Part shown: piece by piece, positions 34,793-42,288 of the stretch
How the letters are laid out: every line of letters starts with the position of its first letter
How positions within the stretch are numbered: the stretch's first letter is position 1
Assembly (NCBI GenBank): GCA_944385935.1
Contig: CALWZC010000015.1
Location: forward strand, 1-56,952
Reading direction: 5' to 3'
DNA length: 56,952 bases
Origin: an uncultured Anaerofilum sp.
GTDB taxonomy: Bacteria; Bacillota; Clostridia; Oscillospirales; Ruminococcaceae
Position numbers and translations under genes: made by a program
Notes under the pieces: generated by a model
What the model was told of the DNA's origin: nothing
Seen by the model: only the letters and a program-made list of their open reading frames with translations
Databases searched by the model: none

Positions 34793-36106
34793 TTATCCAA
34801 CAAAGGGACGGATACGCTGCTCCATCTCCTTTACTTGCTGGGGAGAAATATACGCCTTTTCCACATATCCATAGATACGTTGTGCAAAATCTGCCAAAGG
34901 CTTACAGAAACAAAACACCTTTTTGGGCGGCAACTTCAGAGCAAATAAAATGTGTACCCCCACCAAAGCACAATATTTCAACAGATTAAAGTGAGGGCGG
35001 AAAGGGGGTGCAAAGGGGTCATCCCGTGGAGGATTTTTGTAGACTTCCTCTAATAGGTCTGCCATGCGCAGATAGGAAGGGGTATCGGTATTGTCAAAGT
35101 AGCCCTCAATGATTTCCTTTTCAATGGGAAAAGGAGGATGTTCCTCAGCGGCAGCTTGCACAAATTGCTGATAGCTGGTCACATAGGTGGCATCTTTATA
35201 AATCACTGGGTCAAACTGGTGTTCAATGGGAACTGGCCGCAAGATATGACAGCTTTTTTTTGCAAAGTATACCTCTGCAATGGCGGTGCTCATCCAGATA
35301 AAAATATTGTCAGCGGCAGTAATCCACTGTTTTACACTGTCTGCAAAAATAATGTGGAAATTGGGACGACGTGCAGCAAGCTCCTCCAGTTCTTTGCACT
35401 TCCATTCACTGGGGTGGCGACGATAGACCAGTTGATGGTCTGGGTGTTCCTCCAGATACTGGTCAAACCATTGCAAGGTTTGTTCCATAGAAACTTTGTT
35501 TGTATGGGCAAAGCCAGTAAAATCCTCCCCGGCCATTTGGGAAAGCTCTTGCACCTCTTGGGGGGTCATGCTGGCATAACCAAAGCTGGAAATGTACAAC
35601 AACAGTTTTTTGGAAGGGTCTAACCTAAATTCTTTACAAAGCTGTTCCTTTGTTTTGAAATAGCCTTGAAATTCCGGTCGCAGAAAATCCATCATCACTG
35701 CACCTGTAACAGGGCAATTTTTTTCCTCCATGCCATGGGCAACCAACCGCTTTTGGGTAAGGGTTCCCCAACAGGTTTGTATACAGCGTTTGGCATTTCC
35801 GCTAAAGTTGAACCATGCTCCTTCCTCTTGGGTGTCGCTAAGCATTTGTTCCCAGTGAAGGTTTACCACCTTTCGGCAACGGCCCACATTATTATACACA
35901 TGGCTGTTGATTGCTTCATCATCATACATACAACTGGAAACCAATACTTTGGGGCGGTTATAGGTCATATATTTTAGCTTTTTTCTGTCCAAAAGCTGAT
36001 GGATTGCCACCGAATAGCCCCGCCGCTCTAATTCCAACTTCAGCAAAAGCAAACTTTCATACTCTCGTACCACATGCTCATACAAAATTAAAAAATCCAG
36101 TGCCAT
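34793..36106 (-). CDS. Surface carbohydrate biosynthesis protein, GT-B-like transferase
   Basis: The 437-aa soluble protein begins with FLILYEHVVREYESLLLLKLELERRGY, like the first strand and helix of GT-B transferases in the capsule-synthesis/CDP-glycerol-transferase group. VYRRHPSEWK, about residue 230, matches their RxHP motif, and IFIWMSTAIAEVYFAKK their nucleotide-binding turn. A polyol-phosphate or sugar transferase role in wall-associated polymer assembly is therefore likely, but the donor is unknown. It lies between the SGNH gene (10 nt) and the flippase gene (24 nt). Confidence 0.7.
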   Translation of the reverse strand: MALDFLILYEHVVREYESLLLLKLELERRGYSVAIHQLLDRKKLKYMTYNRPKVLVSSCMYDDEAINSHVYNNVGRCRKVVNLHWEQMLSDTQEEGAWFNFSGNAKRCIQTCWGTLTQKRLVAHGMEEKNCPVTGAVMMDFLRPEFQGYFKTKEQLCKEFRLDPSKKLLLYISSFGYASMTPQEVQELSQMAGEDFTGFAHTNKVSMEQTLQWFDQYLEEHPDHQLVYRRHPSEWKCKELEELAARRPNFHIIFADSVKQWITAADNIFIWMSTAIAEVYFAKKSCHILRPVPIEHQFDPVIYKDATYVTSYQQFVQAAAEEHPPFPIEKEIIEGYFDNTDTPSYLRMADLLEEVYKNPPRDDPFAPPFRPHFNLLKYCALVGVHILFALKLPPKKVFCFCKPLADFAQRIYGYVEKAYISPQQVKEMEQRIRPFVG

Positions 36107-36116
36107 GATATTCTCC

Positions 36117-37109
36117 TTACTTTGCTAAATTGCTAAATACCATTTGAGAAAATGCAGGCAGTCCATATTGTGTGTCTAAATGGAAGCCATCAAAAAATTG
36201 GCGGTCATCCTCAAAATCCGGGCGATTCTGCCACTCATAGTCCAATACAACAAAGCCAGTTTGTTCCGCTGCCTGTTGCAAGGTGGGCAAAACGGTTTCT
36301 GTCATTTGTGTGGTAATTCCTAGGGGATTGCAAACCTCCTCCAGAACATTGTCCGCCATAGGGGGCAATAAAATTGTGATTGCAATTCCTTGGCTTTCAC
36401 AGCTTGCAGCAAAATCCAGCAGTCGCTGAAATTGGGATTGGTTTAGGCTCCAATTTTGGCAGTTGGGGAGAATCAGCTGGGGGTACTCTGCCAATTTTGT
36501 ATGGACAGGGTAAATGGTGCCATCTGAGGCGGTGTAGTCGGCAGGATAGCTCCAATCTCCCGTTTCCTGCTCAATTTGTGCTTCTGCCCATGTGATAGAG
36601 GTTTCACCGGATAATGTTTGCTTTGCCCAAATTGTCCAGTTGGTGAAAGCAGTAAGGGTATTAACATTGTATTCCAAATTAAGAATGTATGCCAAAGGGT
36701 TGGCTAAAGTGTCTTGTAGGCTGCTCATACGGTCGGTATCGTATTTTGTATTTAAGGTATAAAAGCTAAGCCCAATGACCATTTCTTTGATATTGGGATT
36801 TTTTTGTAGGGCAAACTCTGCCAAATCTAAGGTTTCCCGCAGTGATGCACCGCCAAAGGCTAGGTTTTGCCAAGGTTTGCCGCTGGTTTGGGCGGCTGCC
36901 TCCATATCAAAGTGGGCAAGACGGCTATCCCCTAAAAGCAGATAATCCCCGGGATTGTCCACAAAAGCACGAACCCGTGCAATGGGGGCAGTGGATGCAG
37001 CAGAGTTCCGCAATCCAAAATAGTTGTTTGGCTCAAAGGCAATAAAAAAAGCCAGATACAACAATATAGGAATGGCAAGCAAAGCCAATTTTTTGCAAAG
37101 ATGTTTCAA
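36117..37109 (-). CDS. Membrane-anchored SGNH-like protein, partner of second MBOAT
   Basis: This is a 330-aa protein with an N-terminal membrane anchor (residues about 8-26) and SGNH hydrolase features outside it: LLLGDSRLAH (block I Ser), FGGASLRETLDLA (block II Gly) and FFDGFHLDTQYGL (block V D-x-x-H). It follows an MBOAT gene by 15 nt. As in DltB/DltD and AlgI/AlgJ-X pairs, it should complete acyl transfer to a glycan exported by the flippase of the same operon. It is more canonical in its catalytic blocks than the SGNH protein at 213-1157. Confidence 0.75.
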   Translation of the reverse strand: MKHLCKKLALLAIPILLYLAFFIAFEPNNYFGLRNSAASTAPIARVRAFVDNPGDYLLLGDSRLAHFDMEAAAQTSGKPWQNLAFGGASLRETLDLAEFALQKNPNIKEMVIGLSFYTLNTKYDTDRMSSLQDTLANPLAYILNLEYNVNTLTAFTNWTIWAKQTLSGETSITWAEAQIEQETGDWSYPADYTASDGTIYPVHTKLAEYPQLILPNCQNWSLNQSQFQRLLDFAASCESQGIAITILLPPMADNVLEEVCNPLGITTQMTETVLPTLQQAAEQTGFVVLDYEWQNRPDFEDDRQFFDGFHLDTQYGLPAFSQMVFSNLAK

Positions 37110-37124
37110 GGAAGTTCCTCCCTA

Positions 37125-38675
37125 TTAAAAGTTTGCATAGGCAAAGCCTTGTGCGCTCATGCCGCCGTTCTGAATGATAAGGCCCACCAAGATAAATACA
37201 ACCAGTGCATAGTCAATCATCCAACGGATGGCAGGCTTTTGGGCGGATAAAACCAGTTCGGCAGCTTTATTTTTGTATTTGGTATTTCGTAGCCAATCCA
37301 ACCAAAATGCCAAAGCAAGGCCTGCTGCTACAAATCCAATCCAACCCAGCACCATAACGGGTTTTGCATAAAAACCAGTTTGAATATCTGCCATAAATTC
37401 CTGACCAAATCGCACAGGGGAAAATCCTTGCAACATTCCTGATAGGTACTTAAAACAATCTGTTACAGAATAGGGATTGCCTTGAGCAGTAACAGAGGAA
37501 CCCATTTTGAAAAATACAAGGCTTAGGCTCCACAGAACAAAAATCACACTGCGCTTTGCCCAAACTATTAGCAAAGAAGGCTTTTTCTTTGGCTTACCCA
37601 CAAAGCGGTGGAGAAGTTCTTCTCCCACACGGTAGACCGCTTGCAAAGTTCCCCAAATTATAAAGGGAAGGGTGCTGCCATGCCAAAACCCCGAAAGAAA
37701 AAACACCATTGCCACGCTGGAAATCATAGGAGGGTTTTGCACCCGCTTTCCAATGATGGGAAGGTGACTTGTCCAGCGTCCCCACACTAAGGGCATAAAT
37801 ACATAATCTTGCAGCCAAGAGGAAAGAGAAATATGCCAGCGGCTCCAAAAAACAGAAAAATTGGTGGAGAAAAAAGGGGTTTTAAAGTTTTCGGGAAGTT
37901 GGATTCCCAAAAGCAAACCAGAAGCCCTTGCCATTTCAGAGTAGCCGCAAAAATCAAAGTATAATACAAAAGAGTATCCAATAGCACCAACTATCAGAGA
38001 AATTGCACCCCGCTGGGAATATTGTTCAAATACCTGATTGACATACAGTGCCAACACATCACTAATAGCCACTTTTTTGAACAGACCCAAAGCAAAGAGC
38101 CTTAGAGCTTGCCCTGTGCGCTGGGCATCAAAGGTGTGGGGCTGCCTCAGTTGGGGTAAAAGTTGACCACCTCGACAGATAGGGCCAGAGGAAATGGTAG
38201 CAAAAAATCCGGTAAAGACAAAATAGCGCACAAAGCTGGTTTCCGGCTGTAAATCTCCACGATACACATCTACCAAATAGGAGATAGCAGCAAAGGAATA
38301 AAAGCTAATTCCCAAAGGAAAGACAAGTTTAAGGGCACCTTGTACAAAAATATCTGGACCAAAGAGCACCGGCAAAGTGGCATTGTAATATTTAAACACA
38401 GCCAGCAAAACCAAACAGCTACCTACTCCCAGCCACAAAAGGGATTTTTTGCTATGGCTGGAGGGCATAGCCTTTGCCAAAAAGAAGGTGATGGCTGTTA
38501 CAAACAACAGTGCTGCCAAGGGAACAAACCATTGTGTTCCAGAAGGGAGGGAAAAAGATAAAAAAATCAGGCTGGAAATAGCAAGCACCCAATTTTGTAG
38601 CTTGTGTGGAACCAAATAAAACACCACTGCTGTGATAGGCAACAGGGCAAAATATCCAAGGGAAGACAGGCTCAT
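37125..38675 (-). CDS. MBOAT family membrane O-acyltransferase (second copy type)
   Basis: The 516-aa polytopic protein has MBOAT motifs FWSRWHISLSSWLQDYVFMPLV and FFLSGFWHGSTLPFIIWG, the latter with the catalytic His. ISFYSFAAISYLVDVYRGDL is the AlgI-branch segment. ATG 38675 lies after GAGGAG; an upstream in-frame ATG at 38690 overlaps that site. It is the first gene of a four-gene surface-glycan operon, with a strong promoter at 38734-38762. It is clearly diverged from the MBOAT at 1173-2645, so the two probably modify different acceptors. Confidence 0.9.
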   Translation of the reverse strand: MSLSSLGYFALLPITAVVFYLVPHKLQNWVLAISSLIFLSFSLPSGTQWFVPLAALLFVTAITFFLAKAMPSSHSKKSLLWLGVGSCLVLLAVFKYYNATLPVLFGPDIFVQGALKLVFPLGISFYSFAAISYLVDVYRGDLQPETSFVRYFVFTGFFATISSGPICRGGQLLPQLRQPHTFDAQRTGQALRLFALGLFKKVAISDVLALYVNQVFEQYSQRGAISLIVGAIGYSFVLYFDFCGYSEMARASGLLLGIQLPENFKTPFFSTNFSVFWSRWHISLSSWLQDYVFMPLVWGRWTSHLPIIGKRVQNPPMISSVAMVFFLSGFWHGSTLPFIIWGTLQAVYRVGEELLHRFVGKPKKKPSLLIVWAKRSVIFVLWSLSLVFFKMGSSVTAQGNPYSVTDCFKYLSGMLQGFSPVRFGQEFMADIQTGFYAKPVMVLGWIGFVAAGLALAFWLDWLRNTKYKNKAAELVLSAQKPAIRWMIDYALVVFILVGLIIQNGGMSAQGFAYANF

Positions 38676-38733
38676 GAGCACACTCCTCATTGATTTTTAT
38701 AAATAAAATAACAAAAAATACCTTAACCTTATT

Positions 38734-38762
38734 ATTATAGAAGATTTTTTGTGGCATGTAAA
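38734..38762 (-). promoter_or_regulatory. Promoter of the surface-glycan operon
   Basis: On the minus strand TTTACA (38762-38757), a 17-nt spacer and TATAAT (38739-38734) form a near-consensus promoter. The leader to the MBOAT ATG is about 55 nt. Confidence 0.75.
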
Positions 38763-38817
38763 GGAAAAGCCAGTAGAATGAAAAAGAAGCTTTTTAGAAA
38801 AAAGTTTGAAAAAAGTA

Positions 38818-38846
38818 TTGACAAATCTTGTTGTTTTGTGTATGAT
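38818..38846 (+). promoter_or_regulatory. Promoter of the tRNA-Trp/tRNA-Thr unit
   Basis: TTGACA (38818-38823), a 17-nt spacer and TATGAT (38841-38846) lie 24 nt before tRNA-Trp. Confidence 0.8.
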
Positions 38847-38870
38847 AATAAGGCACTCAGCAAAAGATAA

Positions 38871-38946
38871 AGGGGTATAGCTCAGTTGGTAGAGCAGCGG
38901 TCTCCAAAACCGCGTGCCGAGGGTTCGAATCCTTCTGCCCCTGCCA
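38871..38946 (+). tRNA. tRNA-Trp (anticodon CCA)
   Basis: The acceptor arms AGGGGTA (38871-38877) and TGCCCCT (38936-38942) pair. D-arm GCTCAGTTGGTAGAGC, anticodon loop TCTCCAAAA and T-arm GAGGGTTCGAATCCTTC are standard. The 3' CCA is encoded (38944-38946). Confidence 0.95.
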
Positions 38947-38984
38947 AAGCTTTGTTGGCAATAGCTGACAGGGCTTTTTTGTAA

Positions 38985-39060
38985 GCTGCTATAGCTCAGC
39001 AGGTAGAGCACATCCTTGGTAAGGATGAGGTCGTGCGTTCAAGTCGCATTAGCAGCTCCA
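38985..39060 (+). tRNA. tRNA-Thr (anticodon GGT)
   Basis: The acceptor arms GCTGCTA (38985-38991) and TAGCAGC (39050-39056) pair. The anticodon stem-loop CATCCTTGGTAAGGATG places GGT at the anticodon, and T-loop TTCAAGT is present. CCA is encoded at 39058-39060. Element-type, AT-rich DNA starts directly after it, so its 3' end may be the attachment site. Confidence 0.95.
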
Positions 39061-39066
39061 TGTCCA

Positions 39067-39148
39067 AATATAGGAATGTGTTCGATATAGTTCAAGCACA
39101 TTCCTATATTCCTATTTTCAGCAGAAGGCAAGTTGCAGAAAATAGGAA
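39067..39148. repeat. Two consecutive inverted repeats at the putative element end
   Basis: AATATAGGAATGTG (39067-39080) with CACATTCCTATATT (39097-39110) is a perfect 14-bp inverted repeat around a 16-nt loop. TTCCTATTTTC (39109-39119) with GAAAATAGGAA (39138-39148) is a perfect 11-bp repeat sharing its first bases. They start 6 nt after the tRNA CCA end. They could be recombinase arm sites or a terminator for the tRNA transcript, although no U-tract is present. Confidence 0.6.
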
Positions 39149-39711
39149 AGAGAAATCGTCGCACAACATGGAACCGCCAGCAACGGCAGTTTGCTTGTTC
39201 CCACTTCCCGGTGGGCAGCTCAATCGCTCATAAGTGCAGAGAAGGCTGCGGTGTCTGTTTCGGCACAGTGACAGGCTGCAAGGCTGTCAACAGCATTCCC
39301 CACCCATGACACAGTATTTCAACGTGTGCCAGTGTAGTGCGGCTAATGTATACCAACTATGTTAGTATTGCTTTATTTGATACGGCGAATATCAGATAAA
39401 AGCTTTGTCAAGGTTCAGGGTTTTTGAGCCTATAGGCTCGAACAAAAGAAAAAGCACCCTTCAGCCTTGTTTTTGGCATTTGGTGCTTGACAAATCGTTT
39501 TGTGTCTGGTTTAATATCAGACAGAACTCTCGCAAGTTGACCGAAGTCGTTTGGGGCTGAAGTTGACTGCACTCGGATAAAGCGTCAACTTTTCCGGTGT
39601 GCTGCGGGGGTTTTTCTTTTGCGCTTTTTTAGTATATAGTTCTTTCACAGAATTGTCAATAAAAAGATAAATTTGTGAAAGATAAATAGCTTATCTTGGA
39701 GGAGTTATTGG
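39149..39711. other. Structured non-coding end of the element
   Basis: No convincing gene is found in these 563 bases. The palindrome GAGCCTATAGGCTC lies at 39426-39439. AAGCACC (39452-39458) pairs with GGTGCTT (39482-39488), and TGTCTG (39503-39508) with CAGACA (39518-39523). AAGTTGAC occurs at 39534-39541 and 39560-39567, with its inverse GTCAACTT at 39584-39591. CTTTCACA (39642-39649) pairs with TGTGAAAG (39674-39681) just before the first gene. This density of symmetric sites suggests recombinase or accessory-protein binding, or a structured RNA. Confidence 0.5.
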
Positions 39712-40347
39712 ATGGCATTGTTGTTAAATGTTTCTTATTCTGAAAAAGAGCAAGTAAAAGCTCTTGGTGCAAGGTGGAATCCAGAACTGAAAAGATGGTA
39801 TGTGACATATAAAAAGGGATATTATAAATTAAGAAATTGGTTTGCTAATAAAAAATCTAATATAATCGTATGTGACAATCTCTATGTAGCAGAAGGAGAA
39901 AAAGAATGTTTTGCCTGTAAAAAGAAAACACCTGTAATTGCTCTGGCGACTAATTATTATGTTATGGATGAAGATTATGCGATATTTCAGAGTGAAGATT
40001 CGTTTCAGTTAATATCGTATGTCGATTTTATATCAAGTAATGTTACTATGTATTTGAAGGAAAGATTTAATTTTTTTGTTGACTATTCCAATCATACAAA
40101 ATCTACTTATTATTCAAATCACTGTAAACATTGTGGAAGGTTACAAGGCGATTTTTTTGTACATAGTGATGTTGGTAGTCCATTTTTGTTCTACTCTGAG
40201 GAAGACGCAAAAAAAATTAGGATGCATGAGATACCTTTGTCATATGATATTGAGATTAGTGGAGATATGGCATGGAGCAGTAGTGATGAATTAATAGGTT
40301 TGTATGCCAAATTTATTGATAGCGATTTTAATGTATCTGAATATTAA
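39712..40347 (+). CDS. DUF5710-domain protein with two zinc-ribbon-like Cys pairs
   Basis: This 211-aa protein starts with LLNVSYSEKEQVKALGARWN, the DUF5710 signature found in many mobile-element proteins such as primases and helicases. After it come CFAC (about residues 65-68) and HCKHCGRLQGDFF (about 138-150), two Cys pairs that could form one zinc ribbon. The last third is acidic and aromatic with no recognised domain. GGAGG lies 12 nt before the ATG. It is a cargo-position gene, between the element end and the partition/mobilisation genes, with its own terminator. Nucleic-acid binding is plausible; the function is unknown. Confidence 0.75.
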   Translation: MALLLNVSYSEKEQVKALGARWNPELKRWYVTYKKGYYKLRNWFANKKSNIIVCDNLYVAEGEKECFACKKKTPVIALATNYYVMDEDYAIFQSEDSFQLISYVDFISSNVTMYLKERFNFFVDYSNHTKSTYYSNHCKHCGRLQGDFFVHSDVGSPFLFYSEEDAKKIRMHEIPLSYDIEISGDMAWSSSDELIGLYAKFIDSDFNVSEY

Positions 40348-40390
40348 AAGTTTCATTAATTAAGGAAATATAAAAAACAGTAGATTTTGC

Positions 40391-40415
40391 CAGCAGGCAT
40401 TTCTGCTGTTTTTTT
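40391..40415 (+). terminator. Terminator of the DUF5710 gene
   Basis: CAGCAG (40391-40396) and CTGCTG (40403-40408) form a short stem followed by seven Ts. Confidence 0.8.
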
Positions 40416-40440
40416 ATTTATTTTTCATAAGTAGAACTAC

Positions 40441-40469
40441 TTGACAAAAAATGTAAAATAAAATATTAT
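40441..40469 (+). promoter_or_regulatory. Promoter of the parA operon
   Basis: TTGACA (40441-40446), a 17-nt spacer and TATTAT (40464-40469) form a good promoter. The 80-nt leader is very AT-rich, with TTTTTTAAATGT (40478-40489) and AAAGTACT (40514-40521). Similar motifs recur upstream of the toxin-antitoxin promoter, so these may be operators for ParA or its partner. Confidence 0.7.
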
Positions 40470-40550
40470 GATTTTAGTTTTTTAAATGTTTCATATTAAA
40501 GTATTTTAAATTTAAAGTACTATAAATTTTCACTGAAATGAGGAATAAAA

Positions 40551-41312
40551 ATGGCAAAGGTGGTTGTAACAGCAAATCAAAAAGGTGGAGTAGCAAAGAC
40601 AACAACAGCATCAGCTTTGGCTGCTGGATTAAAACAAAAAGGTTTTTCGGTTTTGTTAGTAGACATGGATCCACAAGGAAATTTATCAGACAGTGTGGGT
40701 GCTGATAATATGAGCGAACTAACTGTTTATGAACTCTTGAAAAATGAAACCGAAGCAAAAGAAGTTGTTCAGAAATTAGATGTATTTGATATAATTCCCG
40801 CAAATATTATGTTGGCAGCGGCAGAACAGGAAATTTCACAAATTGGAAAAGAGCAAAGATTAAAAGAAAAATTGGAACCAGTAATGCAGGAATATGATTA
40901 CATTGTAATTGATACTCCTCCAGCATTGGGGTTACTGACCATTAATGCGTTTACAGCTGCAGATGAAGTAATTGTACCTACCACTGCTGGAATTTTTGCC
41001 GCCACAGGAATTAAACAACTTTATGATACCATTGAAAAAGTAAAGAAATATTGTAATCCTAAGATTAAAATTGCTGGAATTTTAATGACAAAATATAATC
41101 CCAGAACGAATAATGATAAGGACATGAAAGAACTAACAGAAAAACTTGCCCAATATATGCAAGTACCTGTGTATAATACATTTATCAGAAATTCAGTTGT
41201 GGTAGAAGAAGCACAGAGCAGAAAAACTAACCTATTAAGTTACAAAAAGAATTCAGCAGTGAGTGAAGATTATATCTCTTTTGTGGAAGAATATTTGAAG
41301 GGGGAAAAGTAA
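40551..41312 (+). CDS. ParA family ATPase
   Basis: The 253-aa protein has the deviant Walker A KGGVAKTT (residues 11-18), DMDPQGNLSDSVGA, and YIVIDTPPALGLLTINA, the hallmarks of ParA/Soj partition ATPases. On a conjugative element it would help keep the excised circular form or act in regulation of transfer. It is followed after 3 nt by a ribbon-helix-helix protein that is probably its DNA-binding partner. TGAGGA precedes the ATG by about 8 nt. Confidence 0.95.
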   Translation: MAKVVVTANQKGGVAKTTTASALAAGLKQKGFSVLLVDMDPQGNLSDSVGADNMSELTVYELLKNETEAKEVVQKLDVFDIIPANIMLAAAEQEISQIGKEQRLKEKLEPVMQEYDYIVIDTPPALGLLTINAFTAADEVIVPTTAGIFAATGIKQLYDTIEKVKKYCNPKIKIAGILMTKYNPRTNNDKDMKELTEKLAQYMQVPVYNTFIRNSVVVEEAQSRKTNLLSYKKNSAVSEDYISFVEEYLKGEK

Positions 41313-41315
41313 GAA

Positions 41316-41729
41316 ATGGCAAAAAACAATCGGGTAAATACAGATAGCATGTTTGAGTCTCTGTTGGGAAAAAATGCAGGCGTTACTAATTCCCCTGTGG
41401 AAAAAACAGAGCCAATAGCTGAGAGTATACAGGTGAGTGAAGAATTGGCTTTTGAAAAAAGTAGAGCGGGTAGAAAAGCAAAACCGATACAGGAGCAAAC
41501 TGTACAAATATCAGTATATCCGACAAAACAGCAAGCAAAGGCACTGAGAATACAGGCAGCAGAGGGGGAGAAGGAAAAAGACAAATCTGCATTGGCACGT
41601 ACTGCATTCGATATTGTGCTGACCTTATCTAGTGAGGAGTATAATCTGATGAAAGAATGTGCAATGCAGCAGGGAAAAACACCGGGCGAAATTGTGCAAC
41701 AGGCATTACAGCTCTATTTTGAAAAATGA
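41316..41729 (+). CDS. Ribbon-helix-helix DNA-binding partner of ParA
   Basis: This is a 137-aa protein. Its N-terminal half is poorly structured and polar and begins MAKNNRVNTDSMFESLLG, reminiscent of ParB-type N-terminal ParA-contacting tails. QEQTVQISVYPTKQQAKALRIQAAEG looks like a ribbon strand and first helix, and the end (PGEIVQQALQLYFEK) like a second helix. Its position 3 nt after parA supports a centromere-binding role. No classical ParB nuclease domain is present. Confidence 0.65.
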   Translation: MAKNNRVNTDSMFESLLGKNAGVTNSPVEKTEPIAESIQVSEELAFEKSRAGRKAKPIQEQTVQISVYPTKQQAKALRIQAAEGEKEKDKSALARTAFDIVLTLSSEEYNLMKECAMQQGKTPGEIVQQALQLYFEK

Positions 41730-41736
41730 TAAAAGG

Positions 41737-41763
41737 AAAACCGCTAGCATGGCGGTTTTTTCA
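41737..41763 (+). terminator. Terminator of the parA operon
   Basis: AAAACCGC (41737-41744) and GCGGTTTT (41752-41759) form a stem with a 7-nt loop, followed by TTC. Confidence 0.75.
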
Positions 41764-41850
41764 TTTTCTTGAGGCAAAGGAAAGTTGATTTTGGAAAAAA
41801 TGAAAAAACGGATTTGCCGAAGGGAGGCTTAACGAAGGATAGCAAGCATT

Positions 41851-41902
41851 GCAAGATGGTGACATCTTGCGCAAAAATGCAATTTTGGGGAATATCCCCA
41901 AA
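41851..41902 (+). other. Candidate origin of transfer (oriT)
   Basis: Two perfect hairpins lie just upstream of mobC and the relaxase gene: GCAAGATG-GTGA-CATCTTGC (41851-41870) and TTTGGGG-AATAT-CCCCAAA (41884-41902). They are separated by GCAAAAATGCAAT. Inverted repeats next to a nick site, upstream of mobC-relaxase genes, are the standard oriT arrangement for MOBP systems. The nick position cannot be assigned. Confidence 0.55.
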
Positions 41903-41942
41903 CCCCTGTTTTGTAAAAAAGAAGAAAGGAAACAATAGAAAA

Positions 41943-42278
41943 ATGGCTAATTTGGAAAGAGAAATACGTTTGACAGTTCGTGTCAGTGAGGAAGAAGAAA
42001 AAATGATACGAGAAAAAATGCTGCAAATCGGAACAACCAATTTTTCGGCATATGCAAGAAAAATGCTAATTGATGGATATGTGATAAAGCGAGATTTTTC
42101 AGAATTAAAATCTTTGACAAAAGAGTTGGCCAATTTGGCGAGAAACATCAATCAGATTGCCTTGAGAGTAAATGAAACTAGAAATATTTATGCAGAAGAT
42201 GTAAAAGATTTACAAAACGATTATGCAAATGTAAAGCGTGCAGTCAGCGAACGATTAGTAAAAATGATAAAGGAATGA
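41943..42278 (+). CDS. mobC: MobC-family relaxosome accessory protein
   Basis: The 111-aa protein carries a ribbon-helix-helix N-terminus (IRLTVRVSEEEEKMIREKM, TTNFSAYARKMLIDG). The MobC segment follows: LKSLTKELANLARNINQIALRVNETRNI. MobC proteins bind oriT and help the relaxase melt and nick DNA. ATG 41943 begins the conserved domain. The ribosome-binding AAAGGA is rather distant (about 13 nt). It ends 10 nt before the relaxase gene, and the candidate oriT is directly upstream. Confidence 0.9.
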   Translation: MANLEREIRLTVRVSEEEEKMIREKMLQIGTTNFSAYARKMLIDGYVIKRDFSELKSLTKELANLARNINQIALRVNETRNIYAEDVKDLQNDYANVKRAVSERLVKMIKE

Positions 42279-42288
42279 TTGTGTAGAA

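Noticed and set aside
39033-39233. 66-codon frame starting inside tRNA-Thr
   Set aside because: It begins within the tRNA and crosses the inverted repeats, with no ribosome-binding site and no homology I recognise.
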